Source of the DNA: Euryarchaeota archaeon RBG_13_57_23
GTDB lineage: Archaea > Thermoplasmatota > Thermoplasmata > UBA10834
Direction of reading: 5' to 3'
Assembly (NCBI GenBank): GCA_001800675.1
Contig: MGVW01000035.1
Location: 104,008 to 168,007, forward strand
Length of the DNA stretch: 64,000 nt
In this document: positions 51,322-60,217 of the stretch, piece after piece
Position numbering within the stretch: the stretch's first letter is position 1
How the letters are laid out: every line of letters starts with the position of its first letter
The notes under the pieces: model-generated
The model's database searches: none
Told to the model about the DNA's origin: nothing
What the model saw: only the letters and a program-made list of their open reading frames with translations
Translations under genes and position numbers: made by a program

Positions 51322-52460
51322 ACTCTCCCGGGCTCGCGACGGTGAGAGAGGGTGTCACGGACCTCCTCGTCCCCGAAGGATTCTCGAGGAAGGGCCCGGG
51401 AACCAAGACCGGAGAGGTGTTCTACAACAGGCAGATGGAATTCGGACGGGACATCTCCGTGATGTTCGGCCGGGCCACTCTGAAGGAGGGCCAGAGGATA
51501 CTGGACGGGCTCGCCGCCTCTGGGGCGCGCGGCCTCAGGATGGCGAACGAGTGCGGCGTCCGAGCGGATTTCGAGTTGAACGACAGGGATCTCAGGGCCG
51601 CGGTCCTCATGAAGCAGAACGCCGAGATGAACAGCCTCGGCCATGTGAAAATCCATTGCAGGGACCTCAGGAGCCTGCTGGCCGAGGAGCAGTTCGATTA
51701 CATCGACATCGATCCTTTTGGGACGCCGGTCGACTTCATCGATGCGGCGGTTCAGAGCTGCAAGAACAATGGCATCATCGCCATAACCGCAACCGACACC
51801 GCTCCCCTTTACGGCACCTACCCGAAGACTTGCTTCAGAAGGTACGGTTCACTCTCGAGCAGATCCCCATTCGCCCACGAGACCGGACTAAGGATACTGA
51901 TCGGGTTCATCGTAAGGGAGGCAGCGAAGCACGATCGAGCGGTCGAGCCACTACTCTGCTTCCATGCAGATCACTACTTCAGGTGCCATGCGAGGATAAG
52001 GAATGGAGCGGCCAGGGCCGATGCGGCGATCAAGGGTTTGGGATACGTAGTCTATGACCGGAAGACCATGAAGAGACAGGTACTGGAGGACCTGCCCAAG
52101 AAGAACTACGCCGGCCCAATCTGGGCGCGTGCAATGTTCTCGCCAGAGATTGTGAAGAAGATGAAAGCGACGGGCGACTTGGGCACTTCCCCGAGATGTG
52201 CCAAGATGCTGGAAGCCTGGTCGGAAGAGATGGCGATGGGGCCAGGGTATTACGTGATGGACGACCTCGCACGCAAGACGAAGCTCGCGCCGCCCAAGCT
52301 CCAGGAATTCGTGGGTTTCCTGCGCGAGAGTGGGGCGCAGGCGTCGAGGACCCATTTCGATCCCAAGGGCATCAAGACAGACCTCGGCGCATCCGAGCTG
52401 CTGAAGCTCTACAAGAAACATTCGAAACGGACCTCCAGCAGGCGCAAATCGAATGTTTAA
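51318..52460 (+). CDS. trm1: tRNA (guanine26-N2)-dimethyltransferase
   Basis: Dimethylates G26 of tRNA with SAM. 380 residues. Seen: FYNRQMEFGRDIS at the N-terminus, the SAM site LDGLAASGARGLR, DIDPFGTPVDF (catalytic Asp-Pro-Phe-Gly) and TATDTAPLYG. The start is TTG 51318, overlapping THEP1. The tail is basic (KRTSSRRK), as in tRNA-binding enzymes. Confidence 0.94.
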   Translation: MNSPGLATVREGVTDLLVPEGFSRKGPGTKTGEVFYNRQMEFGRDISVMFGRATLKEGQRILDGLAASGARGLRMANECGVRADFELNDRDLRAAVLMKQNAEMNSLGHVKIHCRDLRSLLAEEQFDYIDIDPFGTPVDFIDAAVQSCKNNGIIAITATDTAPLYGTYPKTCFRRYGSLSSRSPFAHETGLRILIGFIVREAAKHDRAVEPLLCFHADHYFRCHARIRNGAARADAAIKGLGYVVYDRKTMKRQVLEDLPKKNYAGPIWARAMFSPEIVKKMKATGDLGTSPRCAKMLEAWSEEMAMGPGYYVMDDLARKTKLAPPKLQEFVGFLRESGAQASRTHFDPKGIKTDLGASELLKLYKKHSKRTSSRRKSNV

Positions 52461-52492
52461 ATACGAGACCCAGGCATGCGCGTACTGAGACG

Positions 52493-53800
52493 ATGCCGTC
52501 GCTTGTGATAATCGGCTCTCAGTGGGGGGACGAAGGGAAAGGCAAGATCGTGGACTACCTCGCCAACGAAGCTCACGTCGTCGTGCGCTTCCAGGGAGGG
52601 AACAACGCTGGTCACAGCGTCAAGATAGGCGAGGAACTCTTTGCGCTCCACCACGTTCCCTCGGGGATCCTGAGGCCTGGCAAGCTCGCGGTCATCGGCA
52701 ATGGGGTCGTCATAGACCCAAATGTGCTCATAGGTGAGCTGGACAGTCTCACGTCTAGGGGGATCAAGGTCTCGAACCTCCGGATCAGCGACCGCGCTCA
52801 CGTGATAATGCCATATCATCGCATGCTCGACGGTGCAGAGGAGAAGATGAAGAAGGGTGCCAAGGTCGGGACGACTGGGCGAGGTATCGGTCCCTGCTAT
52901 TCCGACAAGGTATCGCGGCTCGGAGTGCGGATGGGCGATCTATTAGACCCGCAGCTGCTCGCCGAGAAGCTCGACTTCCTCGTCCCGCTGAAGCAGAGGG
53001 TCTTTGACGCATACGGAGACCCGAACAAACTGGATCTCGAGGCGATCAAGACGGAGTATGCAGCCTACGGCATCAGGCTGAAAGCGTATGTCACGGACAC
53101 AGGCGCCATCGTGGAGACCGCGCTTCACAAGAAAAAGAGAGTGCTCTTCGAAGGTGCCCAAGGCACGATTCTGGATATCGACCATGGCACCTATCCTTTC
53201 GTCACATCGTCGACGACGGTCGCGGGGAATGCGGCCTCAGGCTCCGGCATTTCGCCCCTTATGCTCGACGATGTCTACGGCGTGGTCAAGGCCTATACGA
53301 CCAGAGTAGGCGAAGGGCCGTTCCCGACGGAGCTGCATGATTCAATGGGAAGCAAGATCGCCCAGAAAGGCGGGGAGTTCGGAACGACCACGGGCAGGGC
53401 CAGGCGCTGCGGTTGGTTGGACCTCGTGGTCACCAAATATGCCAATTCGCTCTCAGGGTTCACCGGGATAGCGATGACCAAGATAGACGTCCTCTCAGGG
53501 TTCGACGAGCTGAAGGTGTGCACGCACTACATGCTCGACGGGAAGAAAGTGACAAGGATCCCGGCAGACCTCAGACAGCTGGCGAGATGCGAGCCCAAGT
53601 ATCAGACACTGCGCGGATGGGAGGACATCGATGAAAAGGAGATGACCAAGATCCTCAAGAAGGGCTACTCCGAGCTGCCTCGGAACATGAAGAGGTATGT
53701 GCAATTCGTCGAGAAACAGATCGGAGTGCGCGTGGTGCTCCTCGGGCTCGGACGACGCAGGAACGAGATCCTAGACCTGAGAAAGGGGAAATGGAAGTAG
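52493..53800 (+). CDS. purA: Adenylosuccinate synthetase
   Basis: First committed step from IMP to AMP. 435 residues. Seen: GSQWGDEGKGKIVDYLA, GGNNAGHSV (catalytic Asp and His), GTTGRGIGPCYSDK, FEGAQGTILDIDHGTYPFVTS split across the P-loop-like core, and GEFGTTTGRARRCGWLD. Start ATG 52493; a TATA-like TTTAAATACGAG lies about 35 bases upstream. A long frame extending into trm1 is not used. Confidence 0.96.
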   Translation: MPSLVIIGSQWGDEGKGKIVDYLANEAHVVVRFQGGNNAGHSVKIGEELFALHHVPSGILRPGKLAVIGNGVVIDPNVLIGELDSLTSRGIKVSNLRISDRAHVIMPYHRMLDGAEEKMKKGAKVGTTGRGIGPCYSDKVSRLGVRMGDLLDPQLLAEKLDFLVPLKQRVFDAYGDPNKLDLEAIKTEYAAYGIRLKAYVTDTGAIVETALHKKKRVLFEGAQGTILDIDHGTYPFVTSSTTVAGNAASGSGISPLMLDDVYGVVKAYTTRVGEGPFPTELHDSMGSKIAQKGGEFGTTTGRARRCGWLDLVVTKYANSLSGFTGIAMTKIDVLSGFDELKVCTHYMLDGKKVTRIPADLRQLARCEPKYQTLRGWEDIDEKEMTKILKKGYSELPRNMKRYVQFVEKQIGVRVVLLGLGRRRNEILDLRKGKWK

Positions 53801-53821
53801 GAACGCACTGGTTTTTCAGCT

Positions 53822-53840
53822 GCCAGATCACTGATCTGGC
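53822..53840. promoter_or_regulatory. 19-base palindrome between purA and topA
   Basis: GCCAGATCA (53822-53830), centre C, TGATCTGGC (53832-53840): perfect 9-base arms, 22 bases after the purA stop and about 26 bases before the topA TATA-like ATTAAATAAG. A one-base loop argues for a protein-binding site more than an RNA terminator. Confidence 0.5.
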
Positions 53841-53897
53841 ATGCCAGTTTGCGCCCACCCATCAACATTAAATAAGCCTCCAATCATCCTTGCACAG

Positions 53898-56225
53898 ATG
53901 CGCCGGCTAATCGTCACAGAGAAAAATCACGCCGCGCGGAGAATTGCCCTGATACTCTCCGACAACACTCACAAAACGCAGACGAACGGCGGCGTTCAAG
54001 TCCTTTCCTTCTCTCGTGGCAAGGACCAGTACTTCGTCATCGGCCTACGAGGGCACATCATTCTGCTTGATTATCCGGAGAGGTACAACAATTGGGACTC
54101 GGTCCCCCCGAAGGAGCTGGTCTATGCGAAACCGGAGAAGACTGTCGACCCTTCGGCCAAGAAGATAATGAACGCGCTGAAGGACCTCGCATCCGGCGCC
54201 GACGAGATAATCGTCGCGACGGACTACGACCGCGAAGGGGAGCTCATCGGCGCGGAGGCACTCGATCAAGCCGAGGCCAAGGGAACCATACGGAGGGCCA
54301 GATTCAGCGCTTTGACGAAGGGGGAGATCGAAAAGGCGTTCTCAGAGCTCACGGATCTCGACCGCAAGCTCGCCTCAGCCGCAGAGACCAGGCAGCTCAT
54401 CGACCTCGCATGGGGGGCCTCCCTCACGAGGTTCATTTCGCTCGCGTCGGGACAGCTGGGCAAGGACTTCCTCTCTGTCGGAAGGGTCCAGAGCCCGACT
54501 CTCGCGCTCATCGTGGACAGAGAACGGGAGATCTCCGCCTTCAACCCTACACCCTACTGGCTGGTCAACGCGGACCTCCGGAAGGAGATGCAGTTCAAGG
54601 CGTCACACAAGAACGGCAAGTTCACCGACAAGAACCAAGCCCATGCCGCAGTCACGAAGGCGAAGACCGCGAAGACGGGCACAGTGAAGGAGTTCCAGGA
54701 ATCCGAGAACGAAGAGTGGCCTCCGATACCGTTCAGCACAACCGCCTTCCTGATGGAAGCGAACAAGATCGGCCTCACTCCCGCTCAGGCGATGAAGATC
54801 GCCGAGGACCTTTACACCGATGGATACATCTCATACCCCAGGACGGACAACACGGTCTATCCTCCGTCTCTGAGCCTCCGGAACATACTGGAGAAGCTGA
54901 AGAAGTCAGAGTTCTCGAAAGAGGCGGAGGAGCTGCTTGAACAGGAGACCTTGCGGCCGTCCAGGGGAAAGAAGAGCACGACCGACCATCCGCCGATTTA
55001 TCCAGTGGAAGCGGCGAAGAAGGGAGAACTGAAAGGACACTACTGGGACGTCTACGAGCTGGTCACTAGGCGGTTTCTCGCATCTGTCGCGCCATTGTGC
55101 AGGACGCTGATCACCAAGGTCGATGTGGACATCGGGGGAGAGCCGTTCATGAGCGAGGGCTACATCGTAACCTTCCCCGGGTGGCGCAAGTACTATCCAT
55201 ACTATAGATACACAGAGGTCAAGCTCCCGAAACTCGCCGCGGGCGATTCGGTCGAGGTCCTACGGGTCCATTCGACTGAGAAGAAGACGACGCCACCTGA
55301 GAGATACTCCCAGGGCTCGCTCGTGAAGAAGATGGAGGATGTGGGCCTGGGTACGAAGAGCACCCGACACGAGACGATCCAGAAGCTGTACGACCGCGGG
55401 TTCGTGAAAGGTGCCAGGATCCTGGAGCCGACCGAGAGCGGCGTCGCAGTCATCGGAGCCCTTGAGAGGCACGCAAACGACATCACGAGCGTCAAGATGA
55501 CTTCCCACCTCGAGACCGACATGGACATGATTGCAGGCGGAGAGCTGGAGCAGGCCGAGGTCGTCGAGGAGAGCCAGGCGATGCTGGAAGACATCATGAC
55601 GGTTCTGGAGAAGAACAAGAGACAGATCGGGGACGACATAAAGAGGGCCCTGAGAGAACAGCACACGCTCGGGCATTGCTCCAAGTGCGAGACCGGCCAC
55701 CTCATACAGATCAGGATGAAGAATGGGAGCAGCTTCGCCGGATGCACGAACTACCCCGAATGCAGGAACACTTACCCGTTGCCCCATGGCATGCTCATCC
55801 TCGCCACCGACGACAAGTGCGAAGTCTGCGGGGGACCCAAGGTGAAGACGATCGCGAAGGGACAGGCACCGATCGTGGTCTGCATCGACCCTGCATGCGC
55901 GGGAGCCAAGAAGGAGAGGTACATTGGGAAGTGCCCGCAGTGCGGCGGAGACATAAAGAGCATCCAGTCGAAGAGAGGCAAGAGGTTCGCGGGATGCTCG
56001 AACTATCCGAAGTGCAAGGCGATATATCCGCTCCCGCAACAGGGGAAGATCATCGCGACTGGCCAGTCCTGCGACGCGTGCAATTCGCCAATTGTTCAGG
56101 TAATGATGTCGAACAAGGGCAGGTGGTCGCTCTGCCTGAACATGAATTGCCCAAAGAAGTCGCAGAAGCAGGGCGCCAGAGAAGACACCGTTGTTGAGAA
56201 AGGAGAGAAGCCTCAGAAGGAATGA
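53898..56225 (+). CDS. topA: DNA topoisomerase I, type IA, archaeal, with four C-terminal zinc motifs
   Basis: Relaxes negative supercoils. 775 residues. TOPRIM DYDREGE begins at residue 109; the active-site Tyr is Y313 in GYISYPRTDN. Four Cys-rich modules close the protein, near residues 590-770 (CSKC...CTNYPEC, CEVC...CIDPAC, CPQC...CSNYPKC, CDAC...CLNMNC), alternating two types. The start is ATG 53898, about 25 bases after a TATA-like box, hence probably leaderless; 19 upstream in-frame codons are rejected. Confidence 0.95.
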   Translation: MRRLIVTEKNHAARRIALILSDNTHKTQTNGGVQVLSFSRGKDQYFVIGLRGHIILLDYPERYNNWDSVPPKELVYAKPEKTVDPSAKKIMNALKDLASGADEIIVATDYDREGELIGAEALDQAEAKGTIRRARFSALTKGEIEKAFSELTDLDRKLASAAETRQLIDLAWGASLTRFISLASGQLGKDFLSVGRVQSPTLALIVDREREISAFNPTPYWLVNADLRKEMQFKASHKNGKFTDKNQAHAAVTKAKTAKTGTVKEFQESENEEWPPIPFSTTAFLMEANKIGLTPAQAMKIAEDLYTDGYISYPRTDNTVYPPSLSLRNILEKLKKSEFSKEAEELLEQETLRPSRGKKSTTDHPPIYPVEAAKKGELKGHYWDVYELVTRRFLASVAPLCRTLITKVDVDIGGEPFMSEGYIVTFPGWRKYYPYYRYTEVKLPKLAAGDSVEVLRVHSTEKKTTPPERYSQGSLVKKMEDVGLGTKSTRHETIQKLYDRGFVKGARILEPTESGVAVIGALERHANDITSVKMTSHLETDMDMIAGGELEQAEVVEESQAMLEDIMTVLEKNKRQIGDDIKRALREQHTLGHCSKCETGHLIQIRMKNGSSFAGCTNYPECRNTYPLPHGMLILATDDKCEVCGGPKVKTIAKGQAPIVVCIDPACAGAKKERYIGKCPQCGGDIKSIQSKRGKRFAGCSNYPKCKAIYPLPQQGKIIATGQSCDACNSPIVQVMMSNKGRWSLCLNMNCPKKSQKQGAREDTVVEKGEKPQKE

Positions 56226-56244
56226 ACCGGCCGGCCCAAGTCGG

Positions 56245-56643
56245 CTATGGTGGAGGCGGTTCTTCCTCTGCAGGCGGCTCGGGAGTGACCGGCTCCTCGA
56301 CTGGTTCCTCCTCGGACTTGCGGACTTCCTTGACCGGGGGGATGCCCAGTTTCTTCTCGATTGCCCCGAGCCGCTTCATGACGTCCAAGAGGCTGTACCT
56401 GTGTTCGGAGAAACTCAGTGCGATCGTGAGCACCGCGTCTACGAACAGCCACGCGACCAGTATCCACAGGAGTATCGTGAGCAACGTCCACGTCCCCTCA
56501 AAGACGACTTCGAGACTGGACTCTATCGCGGTCTTGAGGTCGTCGACGAGCCGGTCCGCGTAGATCAGGATCACGATACCGATGATAATCAGGAAGACTG
56601 CCTTGACCCACCGAGCTGCCATCTGAGGAGTTACTTTCAGCAT
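56245..56643 (-). CDS. Small membrane protein with a Pro/Glu-rich tail
   Basis: 132 residues, function unknown. Two hydrophobic helices (AVFLIIIGIVILIYA and TLLTILLWILVAWLFVDAVLTI) and a cytoplasmic tail rich in Pro and Glu (repeated EEP/PPAEEE). The start is ATG 56643 with GGAG nine bases upstream; TTG 56658 is less likely. It is convergent with topA, 19 bases apart. Confidence 0.65.
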   Translation of the reverse strand: MLKVTPQMAARWVKAVFLIIIGIVILIYADRLVDDLKTAIESSLEVVFEGTWTLLTILLWILVAWLFVDAVLTIALSFSEHRYSLLDVMKRLGAIEKKLGIPPVKEVRKSEEEPVEEPVTPEPPAEEEPPPP

Positions 56644-56704
56644 CCCACCTGGCTCCAATATTGTCTGGTGGATATTTACAGATTGCCGTGTCCAGGGAGT
56701 CCGG

Positions 56705-57754
56705 CTATGCCAGCAGGAGGTGCCTCACCGCAGGGCCGTAGTCAAAGGACCTCAGCTCGGTGCACCGATCGAGAGGGAACAGGGTGATCTCGGGCTTCTC
56801 GTCGAACGCCTTGACCTTGTGGTACCATGCGAGTACGCTCTCCAACTTCTCGGCGTACTCAGAGTATCTCGCCAATATGTAGTTCGCCGCGGCCTCGTCC
56901 GCCTTCGAAAGCGTCAAGAAGGAAAGGTCGAGACACTCCGCGGGCTGGGTCTTCAGCCTCTTCTCCCATGGTATCTCCATGTTGAACTTAGGATGCGCCA
57001 CAGCGCCTATCTCGAACCCCCACTTGTAGAGCCTGGGAATGCAGACTGTGGTCAGCACGCCGTTCTCGGCGAGCTTGTTCCGAATCCTCGTGACCGCCTG
57101 CCTCGACAGACCGACTTTCGCAGATATCTCCCGGTCCGAGAACCTCGGGTGTTCCACGAGCGCCACCAGCGTCATGCGCTCGGTCTCGCTGAGATTCGGG
57201 CTCTCGATCTCCGCGGACGTCGGCGGGACCGACTTCGGGGCCGGAACGTCCAGCTTGAAGTGATCATGCACGATGGAAGCGAAATTCGGAACTTGTGTGC
57301 ACTTAGAGAGCGCATAAGGGAAGAACGCGCTAGTCATCTTCGCCTTTGAGGAGCGTCTTGAGCCCGTGAAGAACGAGTTGTGGCTCTGAGTGAATCCGTC
57401 GAACTCCGTCGCATTCTTCAGGGCCGTGTAGAGCACGACCGAAGTCCCCCCTATCATGCCGTGGTATATCTGGGGGCTCTTCGAGGCGAACTCGATGTAA
57501 TGGTTGACCCTCGTGTCGGCCCTCTCGGACGGTTCGGTTGTTCCGATGTGAAAACCGAGAATTTCGCACCCGAGCTTGCTGAAGGCTGGCACATTCGCGT
57601 ACGTGATTGCACCCGCGTCGAGGAGCCGCCTCCGGATAGACGCTACAGTCCCCTTCTTCAGATTGAAGATGTCGGCGATCTCAGCGTCAGTCCTAGTCGC
57701 ATTCTCGACGAGGCCGATAATCACCTGCATCTCGGATTCGAGGAACTTCCACAT
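56705..57754 (-). CDS. Tandem winged-helix (Lrp/AsnC-like) transcription regulator
   Basis: 349 residues built from a duplicated unit: HTH 1 (about 10-48: TDAEIADIFNLKKGTVASIRRRL) and HTH 2 (about 193-232: SDREISAKVGLSRQAVTRIRNKL), each followed by an alpha/beta region with Phe- and Tyr-rich strands. Such double-HTH proteins act as global or metabolic regulators in Thermoplasmatota-like archaea; the effector is unknown. A minus-strand TATA-like ATAATTTTATTTG (57779-57791) is about 25 bases before ATG 57754, implying a leaderless start. Confidence 0.78.
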   Translation of the reverse strand: MWKFLESEMQVIIGLVENATRTDAEIADIFNLKKGTVASIRRRLLDAGAITYANVPAFSKLGCEILGFHIGTTEPSERADTRVNHYIEFASKSPQIYHGMIGGTSVVLYTALKNATEFDGFTQSHNSFFTGSRRSSKAKMTSAFFPYALSKCTQVPNFASIVHDHFKLDVPAPKSVPPTSAEIESPNLSETERMTLVALVEHPRFSDREISAKVGLSRQAVTRIRNKLAENGVLTTVCIPRLYKWGFEIGAVAHPKFNMEIPWEKRLKTQPAECLDLSFLTLSKADEAAANYILARYSEYAEKLESVLAWYHKVKAFDEKPEITLFPLDRCTELRSFDYGPAVRHLLLA

Positions 57755-57809
57755 CGAGGGGTAATTTGGCGAAAATCAAATAAAATTATCCCTTACGCAA
57801 TAATGCTTG

Positions 57810-57990
57810 TGAATCCGGCAATATGATAGCGTCATTCTATCGAGAATGCCAATCCCGACAAAAAGGGTTATTATCCGGCCAGGGAGTTACGGGATGCCAT
57901 TTTGGCAGACACGCTCTTTTGAAGGAAGAGGAGAGGTGTGACCAAAGGGTGATGCCCAACTGCGGTGGAGTCCCCTCCACCCCTTTTTTC
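57810..57990 (+). ncRNA. Candidate small RNA with intrinsic terminator
   Basis: In a gap of about 300 bases the plus strand carries GGTGGAG (57964-57970), loop TCCC, CTCCACC (57975-57981), then CC and six T (57984-57989). This resembles an intrinsic terminator, but only a short implausible frame precedes it. Hairpin GATAG...CTATC lies near 57825-57842. The 5' end is a guess, and I see no clear promoter. On the minus strand the run would be A, so it does not end the L40e gene. Confidence 0.35.
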
Positions 57991-58059
57991 TATTCCACGC
58001 TGAGCTCACCCTATAACATCGAACTAAACCGCACCAAAGAACAAGCGTCATGACTAGGA

Positions 58060-58209
58060 CTAGGCCTTCTTCGTCTCGCGTGTTTTGATACGGAGGCCCT
58101 TGTAGCCGCACTTTCTGCACCGAGTCGCCCGGATAGCGTTCCGCGCGTTGCAGTTCATACAAATCTTCTTGACGAGATTCCTGGCCTCGGCCTCCGGAAA
58201 CCTAGCCAT
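58060..58209 (-). CDS. rpl40e: Large ribosomal subunit protein L40e
   Basis: 49 residues, too short for ordinary ORF listing. The translation starts MARFPEAEARNLVKKICM and has the L40e zinc motif C-x2-C (ICMNCNARNAIRATR) and C-x2-C (CRKCGYKG). The basic ends are typical of a ribosomal protein. A minus-strand TATA-like TTATATATGG near 58240-58249 suits a short or absent leader. It follows the RFC small subunit gene, which may be co-transcribed. Confidence 0.93.
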   Translation of the reverse strand: MARFPEAEARNLVKKICMNCNARNAIRATRCRKCGYKGLRIKTRETKKA

Positions 58210-58303
58210 GTATGGTCCTCTGGCGCCTCAAAGAGGCTTGCCATATATAACTGTTGTGCAACGGTACGTCGAACAATTATCAGCGACTTCAGCGAAGCTG
58301 GCA

Positions 58304-59263
58304 TCACTTGAGTTTCTTCCCTTCATGCGCGAAATGCGCCAGGAGCGCCTCGAGCTGGATGCGCTCGCTCGCACCTGAGACCATTCTGAACTCCACTTCA
58401 CCCACGCGGTCCACGAGCCGCACCTTCGAGTCCTCTCCCACGGGGAGGTCGAACACCGCCCTGTGGATGCCTGACACGATGTCCTCCCCTGAGAGGCCGT
58501 GACGAGCGATGAGATCGTCCAGCTTGGATCTGGCAGCGGTGAAGTTTCCGTTCAGTGCGGTTGTGAGAAGATCCTGTATTTCGGAGGGACGGATGTTATC
58601 AGTGGATTCGAACACAGTGTCCTGGTCCACCTTCCTGCCAAGCGAGGACGCCACCTGCATTATGTTCGTAGCCTTCCTGAGGTCACCGCCCGCGAGTTCG
58701 CATATTGCGTCGAAGCCTTCCTCGGTGACGTCGATGTGCTCTCCAGCTGCTATCCTCTTGAGGTATGACTTGACCTCCGGCTCTCCGAGCGGCCTGAACC
58801 TGAACACTGCACAACGCGATTGTATCGGCTCGATTATCTTCGATGAGTAGTTGCACGAGAGTATGAATCTGCATGTCTGGGTGTAGCGCTCCATGGTCCT
58901 TCTCAGGGCGGCCTGCGCATCAGAAGTCAACGAATCCGCCTCGTCGAGGAAGATGATCTTGAAATCCGAGACCCCAAACGAGGCGGCCCTAGCGAAGTCC
59001 TTGATCTTGCCCCGGACGATGTCAATCCCCCTCTCGTCGGATGCGTTCAGCTCGATGAGGTTATCCCGCCACCCTTCGCCGTACAGTCCACGGGCGAGGG
59101 CTATCGCGCAGGTTGTCTTTCCCGATCCTGCGGGGCCTGCGAAAAGCATGTGGGGCATGCTCCTGGTTTTCGCATATGCAGAGAGGCGCTCCACTATGCT
59201 TCTCTGCCCAATCACGTCGGACAGTCGCCGCGGCCTGTATTTCTCGACCCAGACGTCCTGCAT
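58304..59263 (-). CDS. rfcS: Replication factor C, small subunit
   Basis: 319 residues, the ATPase ring subunit of the clamp loader. Seen: VWVEKYRPRRLSDVIGQ, Walker A GPAGSGKT near 43-50, Walker B IIFLDEADSLT, the arginine-finger SRC box (PIQSRCAVFRF), and the RFC box SCNYSSKI. Start ATG 59263 matches the family N-terminus; 12 upstream codons are rejected. Confidence 0.96.
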   Translation of the reverse strand: MQDVWVEKYRPRRLSDVIGQRSIVERLSAYAKTRSMPHMLFAGPAGSGKTTCAIALARGLYGEGWRDNLIELNASDERGIDIVRGKIKDFARAASFGVSDFKIIFLDEADSLTSDAQAALRRTMERYTQTCRFILSCNYSSKIIEPIQSRCAVFRFRPLGEPEVKSYLKRIAAGEHIDVTEEGFDAICELAGGDLRKATNIMQVASSLGRKVDQDTVFESTDNIRPSEIQDLLTTALNGNFTAARSKLDDLIARHGLSGEDIVSGIHRAVFDLPVGEDSKVRLVDRVGEVEFRMVSGASERIQLEALLAHFAHEGKKLK

Positions 59264-59487
59264 GTGGCCCCTGATTTCTCGAATGCGATATCCATACAAA
59301 TAGGTATCTAGGTGTAACCAATGCGCCCCGGTTCTCGGTCATTCAGGGAAGGGGTCATGCCCGCCCGGAAAGACCATAAGGAGTGGAATACAATGCGATT
59401 CACGGAGGGAATAGGATCGTGCCGAGCATCGGCGTAATCTTCGCTCTGGCCTTACGAGCGCGAAAACAACTCCAAGGAGTTTGATCG

Positions 59488-60003
59488 GTGGTGAAATGCA
59501 AGAACTGCGGCTCGGAGAACCCCGACTACTCCGTCTATTGCGGAAGATGTGCGGCTGAGTTGAAAGGTGACCCTGCGGAGAGTGCGAAAGAGCATCGGCC
59601 TCAAGGGTCAGGATCTGTGACCAGCATAGAGAGCATATTGAGTCGCAATCTCCTCAGAATCGAAGAGAACTTGGCTAAGAAGCGTGGCGGAGCGCTGGGC
59701 AGACTCAAGAAGGCCCTCTCTCGTTCCAACTCCATTGTGTTCAGGAGCGAAAGAGAGACAGTGACGCTGAGCATCGACAAAGAAGGTCAAGTGAAAGTGA
59801 TCAGAGGCCTTTCTACTGGTGCGGCCCTCGAACTCGAGGGGCGCCACGATTCCTTTCTGACTATGTTTCAAGACGAACGCAAAGTCCGCACCATTCCTAG
59901 CTCCATCAGCGTTCGTCTTGGCAAGAGGGAGCCGACCGATGAGTTGTCGCAACGCATCATCAGGGAAATCGTCGAGGAAATGCTCTACAGACTATTCCAG
60001 TGA
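59488..60003 (+). CDS. Zinc-ribbon protein of unknown function
   Basis: 171 residues. An N-terminal zinc ribbon (CKNCGSENPDYSVYCGRC, residues 4-21) is followed by a Ser/Gly-rich linker (about 30-50) and a beta-rich C-terminal domain I do not recognise. The start is GTG 59488 with AAGGAG about nine bases upstream; the next codon is also GTG. Alone between RFC-S and NcsA. Confidence 0.65.
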   Translation: MVKCKNCGSENPDYSVYCGRCAAELKGDPAESAKEHRPQGSGSVTSIESILSRNLLRIEENLAKKRGGALGRLKKALSRSNSIVFRSERETVTLSIDKEGQVKVIRGLSTGAALELEGRHDSFLTMFQDERKVRTIPSSISVRLGKREPTDELSQRIIREIVEEMLYRLFQ

Positions 60004-60217
60004 CAGAGTTCTTGAATGATCATGACCACGGCGAAGGAAGAGCACCAAGCGACTTCGCCTGTGCTTCTCGTCCTTCCAAGGTGAGCCTTGTCTCGGGTCG
60101 CAAACTAGTCGTCACGACTCGTCCGCTCCAACAGTCGCTCGCACAACACCAGTATGTCTTTGTTGAAGAGCGGTTCTCGGTAAACCAATAAATATCCCAT
60201 CCCGGCATCATCCGCTC

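Noticed and set aside
52196..52492. N-terminal extension of purA into trm1
   Set aside because: The frame there is the shadow of trm1; PurA homologues start at the conserved VIIGSQWGDEGKGK segment just after ATG 52493.
57823..58053. Plus-strand frame in the gap before L40e
   Set aside because: It runs across the terminator hairpin and poly-T tract, has no ribosome site and no domain-like composition.
60000..60191. Short frame between the zinc-ribbon gene and ncsA
   Set aside because: It overlaps the ncsA promoter, is Arg/Ser-rich and has no recognisable motif.
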